The notes beneath the pieces were generated by a model. That model was not told the DNA's origin. It saw only the letters and a program-made list of their open reading frames with translations, and made no database searches. A DNA stretch of 36,567 nt. Origin: Elusimicrobiota bacterium. Lineage in GTDB: Bacteria > Elusimicrobiota > Elusimicrobia > F11. Shown here one piece after another: positions 16,945-25,714 of the stretch (position 1 is the first letter of the stretch; the number at the start of each line of letters is the position of its first letter). A program made the translations under genes and the position numbers. Where the stretch lies: positions 13,189 through 49,755 of the forward strand of contig PLLH01000069.1 in NCBI GenBank assembly GCA_003140895.1. Direction: 5' to 3'.

Positions 16945-17382
16945 ATGTACCTAGGAACGTTTGAACATACGATCGACCCCAAGGGGCGTCTCTTCATTCC
17001 CGCCAAACTACGGGAACAAAATGCGAAGGGGGACGGGAAATTTATTTTGACCCAGGGACTCGAAGCCTGCCTCTATCTTTTCGATCACGATACCTTCCAC
17101 AGCAATTTAGCGTCCAAGCTGGACACGCTTCCCGTGAAGAACCAGCAAGACGCGCGGGCCTTTAAGCGGCTTCTCTTGGCCGGCGCTCGAGACGCGACGC
17201 TGGACGACATGGGCCGGATTTTGATTTCGAAGTCCATGATTGAATTCGCCAATTTGAAAAAAGACGTGTCGATCCTTGGAGTGGGGCAGAGGATCGAGTT
17301 GTGGTCGACGTCTCAATGGCTTAAATACAACAAGCGCGCTTTGACCACATTCCAGAGGTTGGGGAAGCATTTAGAGATTTAG
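16945..17382 (+). CDS. mraZ: Transcriptional regulator MraZ
   Basis: MraZ is a DNA-binding ring-forming protein that controls the dcw cluster, usually its own first gene. The 145 residues carry two SpoVT/AbrB-like half-domains: MYLGTFEHTIDPKGRLFIPAKLRE at 1-24 in outline, and DDMGRILISKSMIEFANLKKDVSILGVGQRIELWS near 90-124. The start ATG follows GAGGGACC and conforms to the family start. It is first in the cluster, 8 bases before rsmH, and its leader holds candidate autoregulatory boxes. Confidence 0.95.
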   Translation: MYLGTFEHTIDPKGRLFIPAKLREQNAKGDGKFILTQGLEACLYLFDHDTFHSNLASKLDTLPVKNQQDARAFKRLLLAGARDATLDDMGRILISKSMIEFANLKKDVSILGVGQRIELWSTSQWLKYNKRALTTFQRLGKHLEI

Positions 17383-17390
17383 GAACTTCC

Positions 17391-18305
17391 ATGAATGAAG
17401 AGGCTCACCCTGGCGGGATGCATGAACCGGTCCTTTTAGGCGAGGTTGTGGATCTTTTACATATTCGCCCAGAGGGTCTCTATGTCGACGGGACTCTTGG
17501 TTTGGGGGGGCACGCGGAAGCCATCGTGTCCCGCTTGAGCGGACAAGGGAAATTGTTGGGCTTGGACGTGGATCCCACGAATTTGGTTCGGGCGGAGAGT
17601 CGCTTGCAACCCTTTGGAAATCGGACGACAACTCGGCGTGCGAATTTTCGGGGGTTGCAAGGGGTTCTTCGCGGCCTCGGATGGAACGCGGTTGATGGAA
17701 TGCTTTTTGATTTGGGTGTTTCCAGCCCGCATTTGGACGAAGCGGAACGTGGTTTTTCTTTTCAGAAATGCGGACCCTTGGACATGCGGATGGATCCGCA
17801 GGGGAAGAAAACAGCGTTGTCTCTCCTGCGGGAGATGAGCGAAGACGATTTGATTAAGGTTCTTATCGAATTTGGGGAAGGGCGGTTTGCCAGGAAGCTA
17901 AGCCGGGCCATACTTCATGACGTGAGACAGGACCTCATAAAAACGACTCGCGACTTGGCGGATCTCTGCCAACGAATCGTGAGAAAAAGAGGAAAGACAC
18001 ATGGCGCCACTCGAGTTTTCTTGGCTCTTCGGAATTTGGTCAATGATGAATTAGGAGCGTTGCAGGAGCTGCTTAACACGGCACCACCCTTGTTGTCGGT
18101 GGGAGGGCGGATGGGGATCATCGCTTTCCATTCGCTGGAAGATCGGTTGGTGAAGGTGACGTTCAAAACTCTGGAACAGGAGGGGCTTATGGGCATGGCA
18201 TTTAGGCGAGTCACGAAAAAGCCGGTGCAGGCGTCTCAAACGGAAACGGATCGGAATCCGCGGGCCAGAAGCGCCAAATTGCGGGTCTTGGAGAGACTCC
18301 GATGA
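17391..18305 (+). CDS. rsmH: 16S rRNA (cytosine-1402-N4)-methyltransferase RsmH
   Basis: RsmH (formerly MraW) N4-methylates C1402 in the 30S decoding centre. The 304 residues include MHEPVLLGEVVDLL, the SAM loop YVDGTLGLGGHAEAI (near 32-46), DGMLFDLGVSSPHLDEAERGFSF and GPLDMRMD, then the C-terminal segment IIAFHSLEDRLVK. The length is typical. The final TGA overlaps the next ATG as ATGA at 18302, implying translational coupling with the small ORF. Confidence 0.96.
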   Translation: MNEEAHPGGMHEPVLLGEVVDLLHIRPEGLYVDGTLGLGGHAEAIVSRLSGQGKLLGLDVDPTNLVRAESRLQPFGNRTTTRRANFRGLQGVLRGLGWNAVDGMLFDLGVSSPHLDEAERGFSFQKCGPLDMRMDPQGKKTALSLLREMSEDDLIKVLIEFGEGRFARKLSRAILHDVRQDLIKTTRDLADLCQRIVRKRGKTHGATRVFLALRNLVNDELGALQELLNTAPPLLSVGGRMGIIAFHSLEDRLVKVTFKTLEQEGLMGMAFRRVTKKPVQASQTETDRNPRARSAKLRVLERLR

Positions 18306-18514
18306 GGGGCGCTTATCACCGGTCTCAATCGTCGGCCTCTCCTTCGAAGACGTCTTCGCGAAAATATTCCGCTTCCCATGCCGAGACCACTCATTTCCGA
18401 TCGGTCATGGGCGTGATGCTCGGGCTTTGCGAGGAACACGCCGTCCCTCTTGAAGAGGGAAAGACAACGACCCCGAAAACCGCTTCCTCTCATTGGGAGG
18501 TGAGCGGCGGATGA
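18302..18514 (+). CDS. Small unrecognised protein between rsmH and ftsL
   Basis: A 70-codon ORF joined by ATGA overlaps at both ends: to rsmH at 18302-18305 and to ftsL at 18511-18514. This double coupling is the main argument that it is translated. The product is rich in Ser, Thr and His at the N-terminus (SQSSASPSKTSSRKYSASH), has a central FRSVMGVMLGLCEEHAVPLEEG segment with one Cys, and ends SSHWEVSGG. No transmembrane helix, signal peptide or known motif is apparent. It could be a small division accessory protein or a spacer peptide that maintains coupling; I do not recognise it. Confidence 0.6.
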   Translation: MRGAYHRSQSSASPSKTSSRKYSASHAETTHFRSVMGVMLGLCEEHAVPLEEGKTTTPKTASSHWEVSGG

Positions 18515-18819
18515 CGCCGCTTCGACTGGGAGATCGAGGGGTTCAACCCTCACTTCGGTTCGGGTTCTCCGTCGTTGGAGGGGTTCTCGCGATGGGGGGA
18601 GTCCTGTTTTTTTATGTTTGGTGGCCGATTCAGGCGGAGCGGGCCTTGATCACTCTCAAACGCGTGGAAAAAGAAGTCTCCCAGAAGAAACAAGAAATCA
18701 ATGAGCTGAATTCGAAATACGCTTCATTAACCTCTCTCTCTAATTTGGATGCGTGGGCCAAGAAAAACGGCCCCTGGAAATCTCCGAGTGCCAATGATAT
18801 TTTCACGATCGAATACTGA
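18511..18819 (+). CDS. ftsL: FtsL-like division protein
   Basis: FtsL is a bitopic membrane protein that with FtsB and FtsQ activates FtsW-FtsI. From ATG 18511 the product is 102 residues: a short basic cytoplasmic tail, one transmembrane helix near 18-40 (FGFSVVGGVLAMGGVLFFYVW), a coiled coil near 43-75 (LKRVEKEVSQKKQEINELNSK) and a short tail. FtsL diverges too much for firm sequence identity, so the call rests on topology and position between rsmH and ftsI. An in-frame ATG at 18493 would give six more residues, but 18511 forms an ATGA junction with the preceding ORF. Confidence 0.82.
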   Translation: MTPLRLGDRGVQPSLRFGFSVVGGVLAMGGVLFFYVWWPIQAERALITLKRVEKEVSQKKQEINELNSKYASLTSLSNLDAWAKKNGPWKSPSANDIFTIEY

Positions 18820-20479
18820 GTTCGAGAATTATTATTCCACATCCGCCCGACTCTCCTTTATCCGTTTCTCCAGCGCCCTGCTCTTCGCGGTCGTCGCCGT
18901 TCGCCTGATCTATGTCCAGGGTATTTTAAGGACCGATCTTCGGGAAAAAGCGGAGCGTCAGCTTCCTTCTGAGATGACCTATAAAGCGCCTCGCTGGCGG
19001 ATCCTGGACCGCCGCCGGCTCTCACTGGCCGAGTCCGTGCAGGTCCAATCCTGCTATGTCGATCCGACCATGCTGGGGAATAAGCCAAAAACCGCTGACA
19101 TCCTGGCTCAAACATTTGATTTGAACTCTCATGACCTCTTAAAAAAGATCCGTGAGACCAAGGGGTCTTTTTTATGGATCAAAAGGGATGTGCCGCTTTT
19201 GGCGGTCAATGCGCTGAAAGCGAAGAAAATTCTGGGGGTCGGGTTTAAATCTGAATCGAGACGCCATTATCCCCTGGGTCCATTGGCTTCGCATGCCATG
19301 GGCTTGGTGGGGTTCGACGGCCGCGGACTCTCCGGCGTCGAAGCGTCGTTTGATTCCAGCCTCTCCATTAAAAAAGCCTTGGTGCCGTCGTCAAAGCCGC
19401 TTCCGCCGGGCGATGTGGTGCTGACGATCGACAGCGGGATCCAGCAAATTGTTGAAAGAGAGCTCCAATGGGGAGTGAATAAAACCGGAGCCAAAAAAGG
19501 CATGGCGATCGTTCAGGATCCATGGACCGGAGAAATTCTGGCCATGGCGAGCGTGCCGTCGTTGTCTCTGGATCCGGATAAGCCTCCCTTGGCCGATGAA
19601 TTGCGGATTCCTCCGGTGGTTGACGTGTTTGAGCCCGGGTCCACGTTTAAAATAGTGGCCGCAGCCGGAGCGATTGAAGAGAAGCTTGTCGTTCCCGGAG
19701 AACAGTTCAGCGGTGAAAAGGGCGCCATGAAATTGGCGGGGGGACTAACGATTCACGATCATGAACCGAGACAAAGCATGACGTTCGATGATATTTGGAC
19801 ATACTCGTCCAACATCGGCGCGTCCAAAATTGGCGAGCGGTTGGGCTCTGGCCGTCTTTATCAATACGCGCGTCTTTTTGGTTTCGGCGTGTTTCCCGGT
19901 TCAGGTCTTCCCGGAGAAGCCAAAGGTTTTTTACGGCCGTTGTCCCAATGGAGCGGGGTCTCGAAGAATGTGGTTTCCTTCGGGCAAGAGGTCAGCGTGA
20001 CGGCCCTTCAATTGGTGGGGGCGTATTCGACCATCGCGAACGGGGGACGGTTGATGGAACCCACTCTGGTCAAAGGGATTGTGTCGGAAACGGGCGATTT
20101 CCTCTGGAAAGACAACCCGACCGAGGTGCGTCGCGTGATTACCAAATCCACCGCCGACCGGCTCACGCAGATTCTCGTCCGCGTCGTCGAGAAAGGGACG
20201 GGCCAGTACGCTCAACTCAGGTGGGGAAATCAAAAGGTGGCCGGCAAAACAGGAACGGCCCAGAAATTTGACAACAAGGACCGCCGCTATCATTCTGAAT
20301 TGACGCTGGTTTCGTTCTGCGGTTTTTTTCCGGCGGATAAGCCCGCGTACACGATGCTCATTGTGTTGGACGAACCGGAAGGCCAGAGGTGGGGAGGGGT
20401 CGACGCGGCGCCCATTTTTAGACGTATCGCCGAACAAATTCTCCCGGCGAAGGCGTCGCCTGGCAAGGGTGAACATTAA
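18794..20479 (+). CDS. ftsI: Septal peptidoglycan transpeptidase FtsI (PBP3, class B PBP)
   Basis: FtsI cross-links septal peptidoglycan together with FtsW. I choose ATG 18794 (MIFSRSNTEFENYYS), giving 561 residues and a 26-base overlap with ftsL; an upstream in-frame ATG at 18749 would overlap ftsL by 71 bases. One N-terminal transmembrane anchor (ARLSFIRFSSALLFAVVAVRLIYV) precedes the pedestal domain with APRWRILDRRRLSLAESV. Transpeptidase motifs are complete: SxxK in EPGSTFK near 282, SSN in YSSNIGASK near 338, and KTG in VAGKTGTAQ near 484. No PASTA domain. The stop TAA shares its last A with the murE ATG. Confidence 0.95.
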   Translation: MIFSRSNTEFENYYSTSARLSFIRFSSALLFAVVAVRLIYVQGILRTDLREKAERQLPSEMTYKAPRWRILDRRRLSLAESVQVQSCYVDPTMLGNKPKTADILAQTFDLNSHDLLKKIRETKGSFLWIKRDVPLLAVNALKAKKILGVGFKSESRRHYPLGPLASHAMGLVGFDGRGLSGVEASFDSSLSIKKALVPSSKPLPPGDVVLTIDSGIQQIVERELQWGVNKTGAKKGMAIVQDPWTGEILAMASVPSLSLDPDKPPLADELRIPPVVDVFEPGSTFKIVAAAGAIEEKLVVPGEQFSGEKGAMKLAGGLTIHDHEPRQSMTFDDIWTYSSNIGASKIGERLGSGRLYQYARLFGFGVFPGSGLPGEAKGFLRPLSQWSGVSKNVVSFGQEVSVTALQLVGAYSTIANGGRLMEPTLVKGIVSETGDFLWKDNPTEVRRVITKSTADRLTQILVRVVEKGTGQYAQLRWGNQKVAGKTGTAQKFDNKDRRYHSELTLVSFCGFFPADKPAYTMLIVLDEPEGQRWGGVDAAPIFRRIAEQILPAKASPGKGEH

Positions 20480-21945
20480 TGCCCTCGGTGTCTCTGAGCG
20501 ATTTATTGCTGACCTGCGGTCTCACCCCTCCGGATATGAAGACGACGCTCATTTCCGGGTTGGCGTATGACTCCCGCCTTGTCAAAAAAGGGGATTTGTT
20601 CTTCGCGATGAAAGGCCACCATGTTGATGGGCACCTGTTTATTCGTGAGGTTGAGAAGAAAGGAGCGGCGGCGGCGCTGGTGGAGCGACCCGTTCCCGCG
20701 GGGATTCCGTGTTTTCCCGTGCCGTCTGTTTTGGCGGCGATGTCAAAAGTGTCCACCGCCTTCTTTGGAAATCCATGCGAGCGGATTCCCGTGATTGGCA
20801 TCACCGGGACCAACGGGAAGACCACGATCACCTATCTCATCGAAGATCTTCTTCAGGCGGCGGGGAAAACGTGCGGCGTCATGGGGACGGTTAATTATCG
20901 AATCGGATCCCGGTCAGTTCCCGCTCCCAACACGACGCCGATGTCATTGGACGTGCAGGCGTTTTTGGCGGATCTCGTGGAGGCCAACGCCTCCGCGGCC
21001 GTGATGGAGGTGTCGTCCCACGCGTTGGAACTGAATCGAGTTGAAGATGTCACGTACGCGGTGGGCGTTTTCACGAATTTGACGCAAGATCATCTGGATT
21101 TCCATAAGGACATGGAAACGTATTTCAAAGCCAAGATGAAACTGTTCCAGCATGGGAAAAGCAAAAAGATCGTCGTTAACGCGGATGATCCGTATGGGGT
21201 CCGGTTGCTGGACCAGTTTCCGGAGGCGCTGGGTTTTGGATTTTCAGAGCGGGCGTCGCTCCGGGCGTCGCGCCACTCCCTTAATTTAAAGGGGATTGAA
21301 TTCGATTTGACGTTTCCGTCAAAGAAGACCCATCGCATTAAGACGAATTTGATGGGTCTTCATAATATCTCCAATGGTCTGGCAGCCGCCGGCGCCATGC
21401 TGGCTTTTGGTCTTTCGGAAGAGCAGATTGTCGGGGGGCTTAATCGAAATCATGCCGTTCCCGGGCGGCTGGAGCGGGTGGAGCAAGGACAACATTTCGT
21501 TGTCGTGGTGGATTACGCGCACACGCACGACGCGTTGGAAAAAGTGTTGACGGCGCTTCGCGTCACGGGGCCGAAGCATATTCGGTGCGTGTTCGGAGCC
21601 GGAGGAGACCGGGACCGGACCAAGCGTCCGCGGATGGGTCGCGTCGCCGTTCTTCTAGCTGATTTTGTATACGTGACGTCGGATAACCCTCGTTCCGAAG
21701 ATCCACTGTTGATCATGCGTGAGATTGAAGAGGGCATTAAACAGGCGAACCGGTCGAACTATTGTCTGGAAGTGGACCGCGAAAAGGCCATTGAGAAAGC
21801 CATTTCGGACGCCGTTGACGGAGACATCGTTTTATTGGCCGGGAAAGGGCATGAGACGGTTCAGATTTTTAACGATAAGAGAGTCCATTTCTCCGATCAG
21901 GAAACAGCGGTCAAGGCCATCAAAAGGAAATTAAATCGCTTATGA
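20479..21945 (+). CDS. murE: UDP-MurNAc-tripeptide synthetase MurE (meso-DAP adding)
   Basis: MurE adds the third stem residue to UDP-MurNAc-L-Ala-D-Glu. The 488 residues include the P-loop GITGTNGKTT near 108-117, NTTPMSLDVQ, MEVSSHALELNRV, NLTQDHLDFHKDMETY and KGHE near 455. The specificity motif DNPR (in TSDNPRSEDP, near 402) is the one that in the family selects meso-diaminopimelate rather than L-lysine. The gene starts on the last base of the ftsI stop and ends in an ATGA overlap with murF. Confidence 0.96.
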   Translation: MPSVSLSDLLLTCGLTPPDMKTTLISGLAYDSRLVKKGDLFFAMKGHHVDGHLFIREVEKKGAAAALVERPVPAGIPCFPVPSVLAAMSKVSTAFFGNPCERIPVIGITGTNGKTTITYLIEDLLQAAGKTCGVMGTVNYRIGSRSVPAPNTTPMSLDVQAFLADLVEANASAAVMEVSSHALELNRVEDVTYAVGVFTNLTQDHLDFHKDMETYFKAKMKLFQHGKSKKIVVNADDPYGVRLLDQFPEALGFGFSERASLRASRHSLNLKGIEFDLTFPSKKTHRIKTNLMGLHNISNGLAAAGAMLAFGLSEEQIVGGLNRNHAVPGRLERVEQGQHFVVVVDYAHTHDALEKVLTALRVTGPKHIRCVFGAGGDRDRTKRPRMGRVAVLLADFVYVTSDNPRSEDPLLIMREIEEGIKQANRSNYCLEVDREKAIEKAISDAVDGDIVLLAGKGHETVQIFNDKRVHFSDQETAVKAIKRKLNRL

Positions 21946-23339
21946 AAGTGATGATTCGTGATTTGGTCCGCGTGTTTAAAGGACAGCTGATTTTGGGCGA
22001 TCCCAAAACGGTCGTGACGCGGGCCTCCATTGATTCCAGAACGGTTGAACCCGGCGTTTTGTTTTTCGCCCTCAAAGGGGCGCGCGCGGATGGCCATGCG
22101 TATGCGATGGCCGCCTGCCGGCAGGGAGTCGCGGCTGTCGTGGTGTCTCATTTGGATTGGATGGGGCCCGTTCAAAACTTATCGTCCGCTGTGATTCGAG
22201 TTGAGAATCCTCAAGAGGCCCTTCAACAGTTGGGGACTTATCTCAGGGGACAATTCAAAGGGGCGGTGGTCGGCATCACCGGATCCAATGGGAAAACCAC
22301 CACCAAACAAATGACCGCCAGTGTTTTGCAGGCGCTTGGGAAGGGGCTCTCGACAAAGGGAAATTACAACAGTCAGTTGGGCCTGCCGCTGGTCTTGAGT
22401 GAATTGGCTGAAGATCACTCCTGGATCGTGTTGGAACTGGGGGCGTCCGAGCCCGGTCATATTCTTAAATTGGCCGAGATCGCTCACCCGAAAATCGGCG
22501 TCATCACGAGCATCGGCCCGGCCCATTTGGCGAGCTTCGGTTCCGTTGCTATGATTGCCCAGTCCAAATGGGAATTGATGGAATCGCTTCCATCGGACGG
22601 GATGGCGGTGGTGCCCTGGGGAGAACCGACGTTGGAGCCGCTCATCCGTTCCTTTACAAAACGGCTGGTTTTCTTCGGAGAAGATTCGTCGTGCGCGGTC
22701 AGGGCCTCCGCCATTGAGTCCAAAGACGACACCCGTTTTATTCTGCATATCGGATCGATGAGCGCGAAAGTCCAACTCCCGGTGCCTGGACGGTTTAACG
22801 TGAAGAACGCGCTGGCGAGCGCCGCCGTTGGATGGCTCCTGGGGATTTCCGTGGACCGCATCGCCGAGGGGTTGAGATCGTTTGTGCCGCCTCCCATGCG
22901 AATGCAAACGATCAAACATTCCTCGGGCGCCATTTTCGTGAACGATGCCTATAACGCCAATCCGGCATCCATGGTTCAATCCATTTGGTCGTTTATGGAA
23001 AACTATTCGGATAAAGAGCGCGTGGTTGTTTTGGGGTCGATGGCGGAGTTGGGAGAAGAAAGCCCCAAATTACATTTCCATATTGGGACGGAAGTCGGCA
23101 AATGCACGATCAATAAAATATTCCTGTTCGGCGAGGAAACGAAAATGGTGCTGGACGGGCTCATGGCCGTGGGGCGAAACCAACGCGATATCGTTCATAC
23201 GAATAAAATTGAAGAGTTGATCGAGCAGGTGAGGAAACAGCTGAAACCCAACGTCGCCATCCTCTTTAAGGGATCGAGGGTCATGCAGTTGGAGCGGGTG
23301 ATCGAGGCGTTGCAAAAAAACGCGGAGGTAAACGTCTAG
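21942..23339 (+). CDS. murF: UDP-MurNAc-tripeptide--D-Ala-D-Ala ligase MurF
   Basis: MurF completes the UDP-MurNAc-pentapeptide by adding D-Ala-D-Ala. The 465 residues show an N-terminal uridine-binding domain with IDSRTVEPGVLFFALKGARADGH, the P-loop GITGSNGKTTTKQMT near 109-123, the KGNYNSQLGLPLVL segment characteristic of MurF, ELGASEPGHI and FVNDAYNANPASM. The ATGA overlap with murE and the shared G with the following GTG start point to tight coupling. No ddl gene for D-Ala-D-Ala synthesis is nearby. Confidence 0.96.
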   Translation: MKVMIRDLVRVFKGQLILGDPKTVVTRASIDSRTVEPGVLFFALKGARADGHAYAMAACRQGVAAVVVSHLDWMGPVQNLSSAVIRVENPQEALQQLGTYLRGQFKGAVVGITGSNGKTTTKQMTASVLQALGKGLSTKGNYNSQLGLPLVLSELAEDHSWIVLELGASEPGHILKLAEIAHPKIGVITSIGPAHLASFGSVAMIAQSKWELMESLPSDGMAVVPWGEPTLEPLIRSFTKRLVFFGEDSSCAVRASAIESKDDTRFILHIGSMSAKVQLPVPGRFNVKNALASAAVGWLLGISVDRIAEGLRSFVPPPMRMQTIKHSSGAIFVNDAYNANPASMVQSIWSFMENYSDKERVVVLGSMAELGEESPKLHFHIGTEVGKCTINKIFLFGEETKMVLDGLMAVGRNQRDIVHTNKIEELIEQVRKQLKPNVAILFKGSRVMQLERVIEALQKNAEVNV

Positions 23340-24424
23340 TGCTTTATTTTTTGAATCAATACAGGGAATTCTGGGGACCGCTCAACGTGTTTCAATACAT
23401 CACGTTCCGGACGGGCGGCGCTTTTTTAACCGCGCTCATCATTATGCTGGCCTTCGGAGGGCGGTTTTTACGGCTCATCAAGGCTCATCAGATCACGCAA
23501 ACCGTTCGCGAAGACGGGCCGCAAAGCCATCTTCCGAAATCGGGAACCCCCACCATGGGGGGGCTTCTCATCCTGGTCGCTCTCGTTGTCTCGACGGTTC
23601 TTTGGGCCCGTCTTAATAATCGGTTTATCTTAATCACGCTGGGGTCGGCGGTTTTTCTGGGGGTCCTCGGTTTTTTTGACGATTATCGAAAGCTCGTTCG
23701 AAAGCAATCGTCCAAAGGATTGTCTCAGGCCTCCAAAATGACGTTTCAAATGATATGGGCGTTGCTCGTCATCGGCTATCTCTATTTTGATCCGCCCAAT
23801 TCGCAATTCCACACCCTGGTTCAAGTGCCGTATCTGAAAAACGCGTTTATCAACGTGGGTTCCTTCATCATCCTTTTCGGAATGATCGTCGTGATCGGCG
23901 CCTCCAACGCCGTCAACCTGACCGACGGGTTGGACGGTTTGGCGTGCGGGACGCTTTTGATCAGCGCTCTCACGTTCGGAATTTTCGCCTATCTGGCAGG
24001 GAATATGAAATTGTCTGGTTATCTTCGATTGATCCCTGTCCCCGGCGCGGGAGAGTTGACGATCTATTTGGCGGCCATGGCCGGCGCCTGTTTGGGGTTT
24101 CTTTGGTTCAACGGGTACCCGGCGTCGATTTTTATGGGAGACACGGGGTCATTGTTTCTGGGAGGCACCATCGGGCTCGTGGCGGTGGCCATTCGAATGG
24201 AACTCATTATGGTGATCGTGGGCGGCATCTTTGTGGCGGAAACCTCGTCGGTCTTGCTTCAAGTGGCTTCGTTCCGGTTCTTCGGCCGGCGGATTTTCCG
24301 CATGGCGCCGCTTCACCATCATTTTGAGCTCATGGGGTGGCCTGAAACAAAAGTCACGCTTCGTTTCTGGATCGTCGCCGTCGTGTTGGCTTTGATCGCG
24401 ATGACCTCTCTCAAATTGAGATGA
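23339..24424 (+). CDS. mraY: Phospho-MurNAc-pentapeptide transferase MraY
   Basis: MraY transfers phospho-MurNAc-pentapeptide to undecaprenyl phosphate, making lipid I. The 361-residue, about ten-helix protein has the family motifs: GTPTMGGLLIL, FFDDYRKLVRKQSSKGL with the catalytic Asp pair near 114-115, NAVNLTDGLDGLA near 193, FNGYPASIFMGDTGSLFLGG near 255-275, and the C-terminal HHHFELMGWPETKVTLRFW. The start is GTG, sharing its G with the murF TAG stop, which is consistent with the family N-terminus (MLYFLNQYRE). It ends in an ATGA overlap with murD. Confidence 0.96.
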   Translation: MLYFLNQYREFWGPLNVFQYITFRTGGAFLTALIIMLAFGGRFLRLIKAHQITQTVREDGPQSHLPKSGTPTMGGLLILVALVVSTVLWARLNNRFILITLGSAVFLGVLGFFDDYRKLVRKQSSKGLSQASKMTFQMIWALLVIGYLYFDPPNSQFHTLVQVPYLKNAFINVGSFIILFGMIVVIGASNAVNLTDGLDGLACGTLLISALTFGIFAYLAGNMKLSGYLRLIPVPGAGELTIYLAAMAGACLGFLWFNGYPASIFMGDTGSLFLGGTIGLVAVAIRMELIMVIVGGIFVAETSSVLLQVASFRFFGRRIFRMAPLHHHFELMGWPETKVTLRFWIVAVVLALIAMTSLKLR

Positions 24425-25704
24425 TGTTTAACGGAAAAAAAGTTCTTGTGGTGGGCCTGGGGAAATCCGGGTTGGCCGCGGCGCGACTCCTTAGAAAACG
24501 AGGAGCCCGGGTTTTTCTCACGGAGCAAAAACTGCGAAGCGCCGTTAAAGACCTCATCAAAAAAATCCCGGCTGGCGTTTCCTGCGAGATGGGATCCCAC
24601 CGTTTCTTCCGTTCCGCCTTTGATCTGATTGTCGTGAGTCCGGGCGTTCCCTGGGATCAGCCGGATCTGGTTCGCGCTCGAAAAAAAGGCATTCCCGTGT
24701 GGCCGGAGCTGGAACTGGGATGGCGATGCGTGAGCCCGGCTCAAACGATCGCGATCACGGGAACCAATGGAAAAACGACGACAACCGCTTTGATCGGCCA
24801 CGTTCTTGAAAAAGCCGGGCGTCCGGTGGCGGTGGGAGGAAATATCGGGCGGCCTCTTTGTGAATTTTCGGATCAAGTAACGTCGAAGACGTTTTTGGTG
24901 CTTGAAGTGTCCAGCTATCAGCTGGAAGGACATGAGACGTTTCATCCCAACGTGGGTCTCGTGTTGAACGTCACGCCGGATCATCTGAAACGGCACGGAA
25001 CCATGTCTCGTTACACCGCGGCCAAGGGACGCGTTTTTGCCAACGCCACGCCCAACGACGTCGCCGTTTTGAATCGGAACGACGCGTGGTGCCGCAAAAT
25101 TGGTAAACGCACAAAGGCCCGGAAAGTGTGGTTTCCATCGAGTTCGCTCAAGCGGTTGGCTCAACACATCCGGCTTCCCGGCCAACATAATTTGGAAAAC
25201 GCCATGGCGGCGGTGGGGGCTCTCAAAGCCGTCGGCTTGAGCGACGCTGAAATCAAATCCGGGTTGGTGTCGTTTAAGGGCGTCAAGCACCGCATTCAAT
25301 TCATCGCCACGAAAAAAGGCGTTCACTATTTCAACGATTCGAAAGGAACCAACGTGGATTCGACGGTGGTCGCGCTCAAAGCGCTTACAAAGCCCGTCAT
25401 CCTTATTCTGGGGGGACAGGACAAGGGGTCGCCGTATAAGCCGCTCATTCCCTTGATCAAGAAAAAAGTCAGGGATATTTTGACGATCGGCGAAGCTCAT
25501 CCTCTGATCGCGCGGGATTTAAAAGGCTCCGCTCCCATCACGTCGTGCCGGACGCTGGAAAACGCCATTCGAACGGCGTCCGAGGTGGCCCGGAAGGGAG
25601 ATTCGGTGCTTCTTTCGCCCGCCTGCGCGTCGTTTGATCAATACAAGAATTTTGAAGAACGGGGAGACCATTTTATTAAACTGGTTCAACGGTTGAAAAA
25701 GTAA
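24421..25704 (+). CDS. murD: UDP-MurNAc-L-alanine--D-glutamate ligase MurD
   Basis: MurD adds D-Glu to UDP-MurNAc-L-Ala. The 427 residues include an N-terminal Rossmann-like domain (KVLVVGLGKSGLAAARLL), the P-loop ITGTNGKTTTTALIGH near 112-127, EVSSYQLEG, NVTPDHLKRH, and the C-terminal FNDSKGTNVDSTVVALKAL and LILGGQDKGSPY, which distinguish MurD from other Mur ligases. Two adjacent ATG codons (24421 and 24424) can start it; the first makes an ATGA overlap with mraY. It ends 10 bases before ftsW. Confidence 0.96.
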   Translation: MMFNGKKVLVVGLGKSGLAAARLLRKRGARVFLTEQKLRSAVKDLIKKIPAGVSCEMGSHRFFRSAFDLIVVSPGVPWDQPDLVRARKKGIPVWPELELGWRCVSPAQTIAITGTNGKTTTTALIGHVLEKAGRPVAVGGNIGRPLCEFSDQVTSKTFLVLEVSSYQLEGHETFHPNVGLVLNVTPDHLKRHGTMSRYTAAKGRVFANATPNDVAVLNRNDAWCRKIGKRTKARKVWFPSSSLKRLAQHIRLPGQHNLENAMAAVGALKAVGLSDAEIKSGLVSFKGVKHRIQFIATKKGVHYFNDSKGTNVDSTVVALKALTKPVILILGGQDKGSPYKPLIPLIKKKVRDILTIGEAHPLIARDLKGSAPITSCRTLENAIRTASEVARKGDSVLLSPACASFDQYKNFEERGDHFIKLVQRLKK

Positions 25705-25714
25705 GGTCACCCAT

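Noticed and set aside
22179-22979. 266-codon minus-strand open frame opposite murF
   Set aside because: Same reason: complementary shadow of a well-supported ligase gene.
24319-25500. 393-codon minus-strand open frame opposite murD
   Set aside because: murD on the plus strand carries all ligase motifs; the antisense frame has no family signature.
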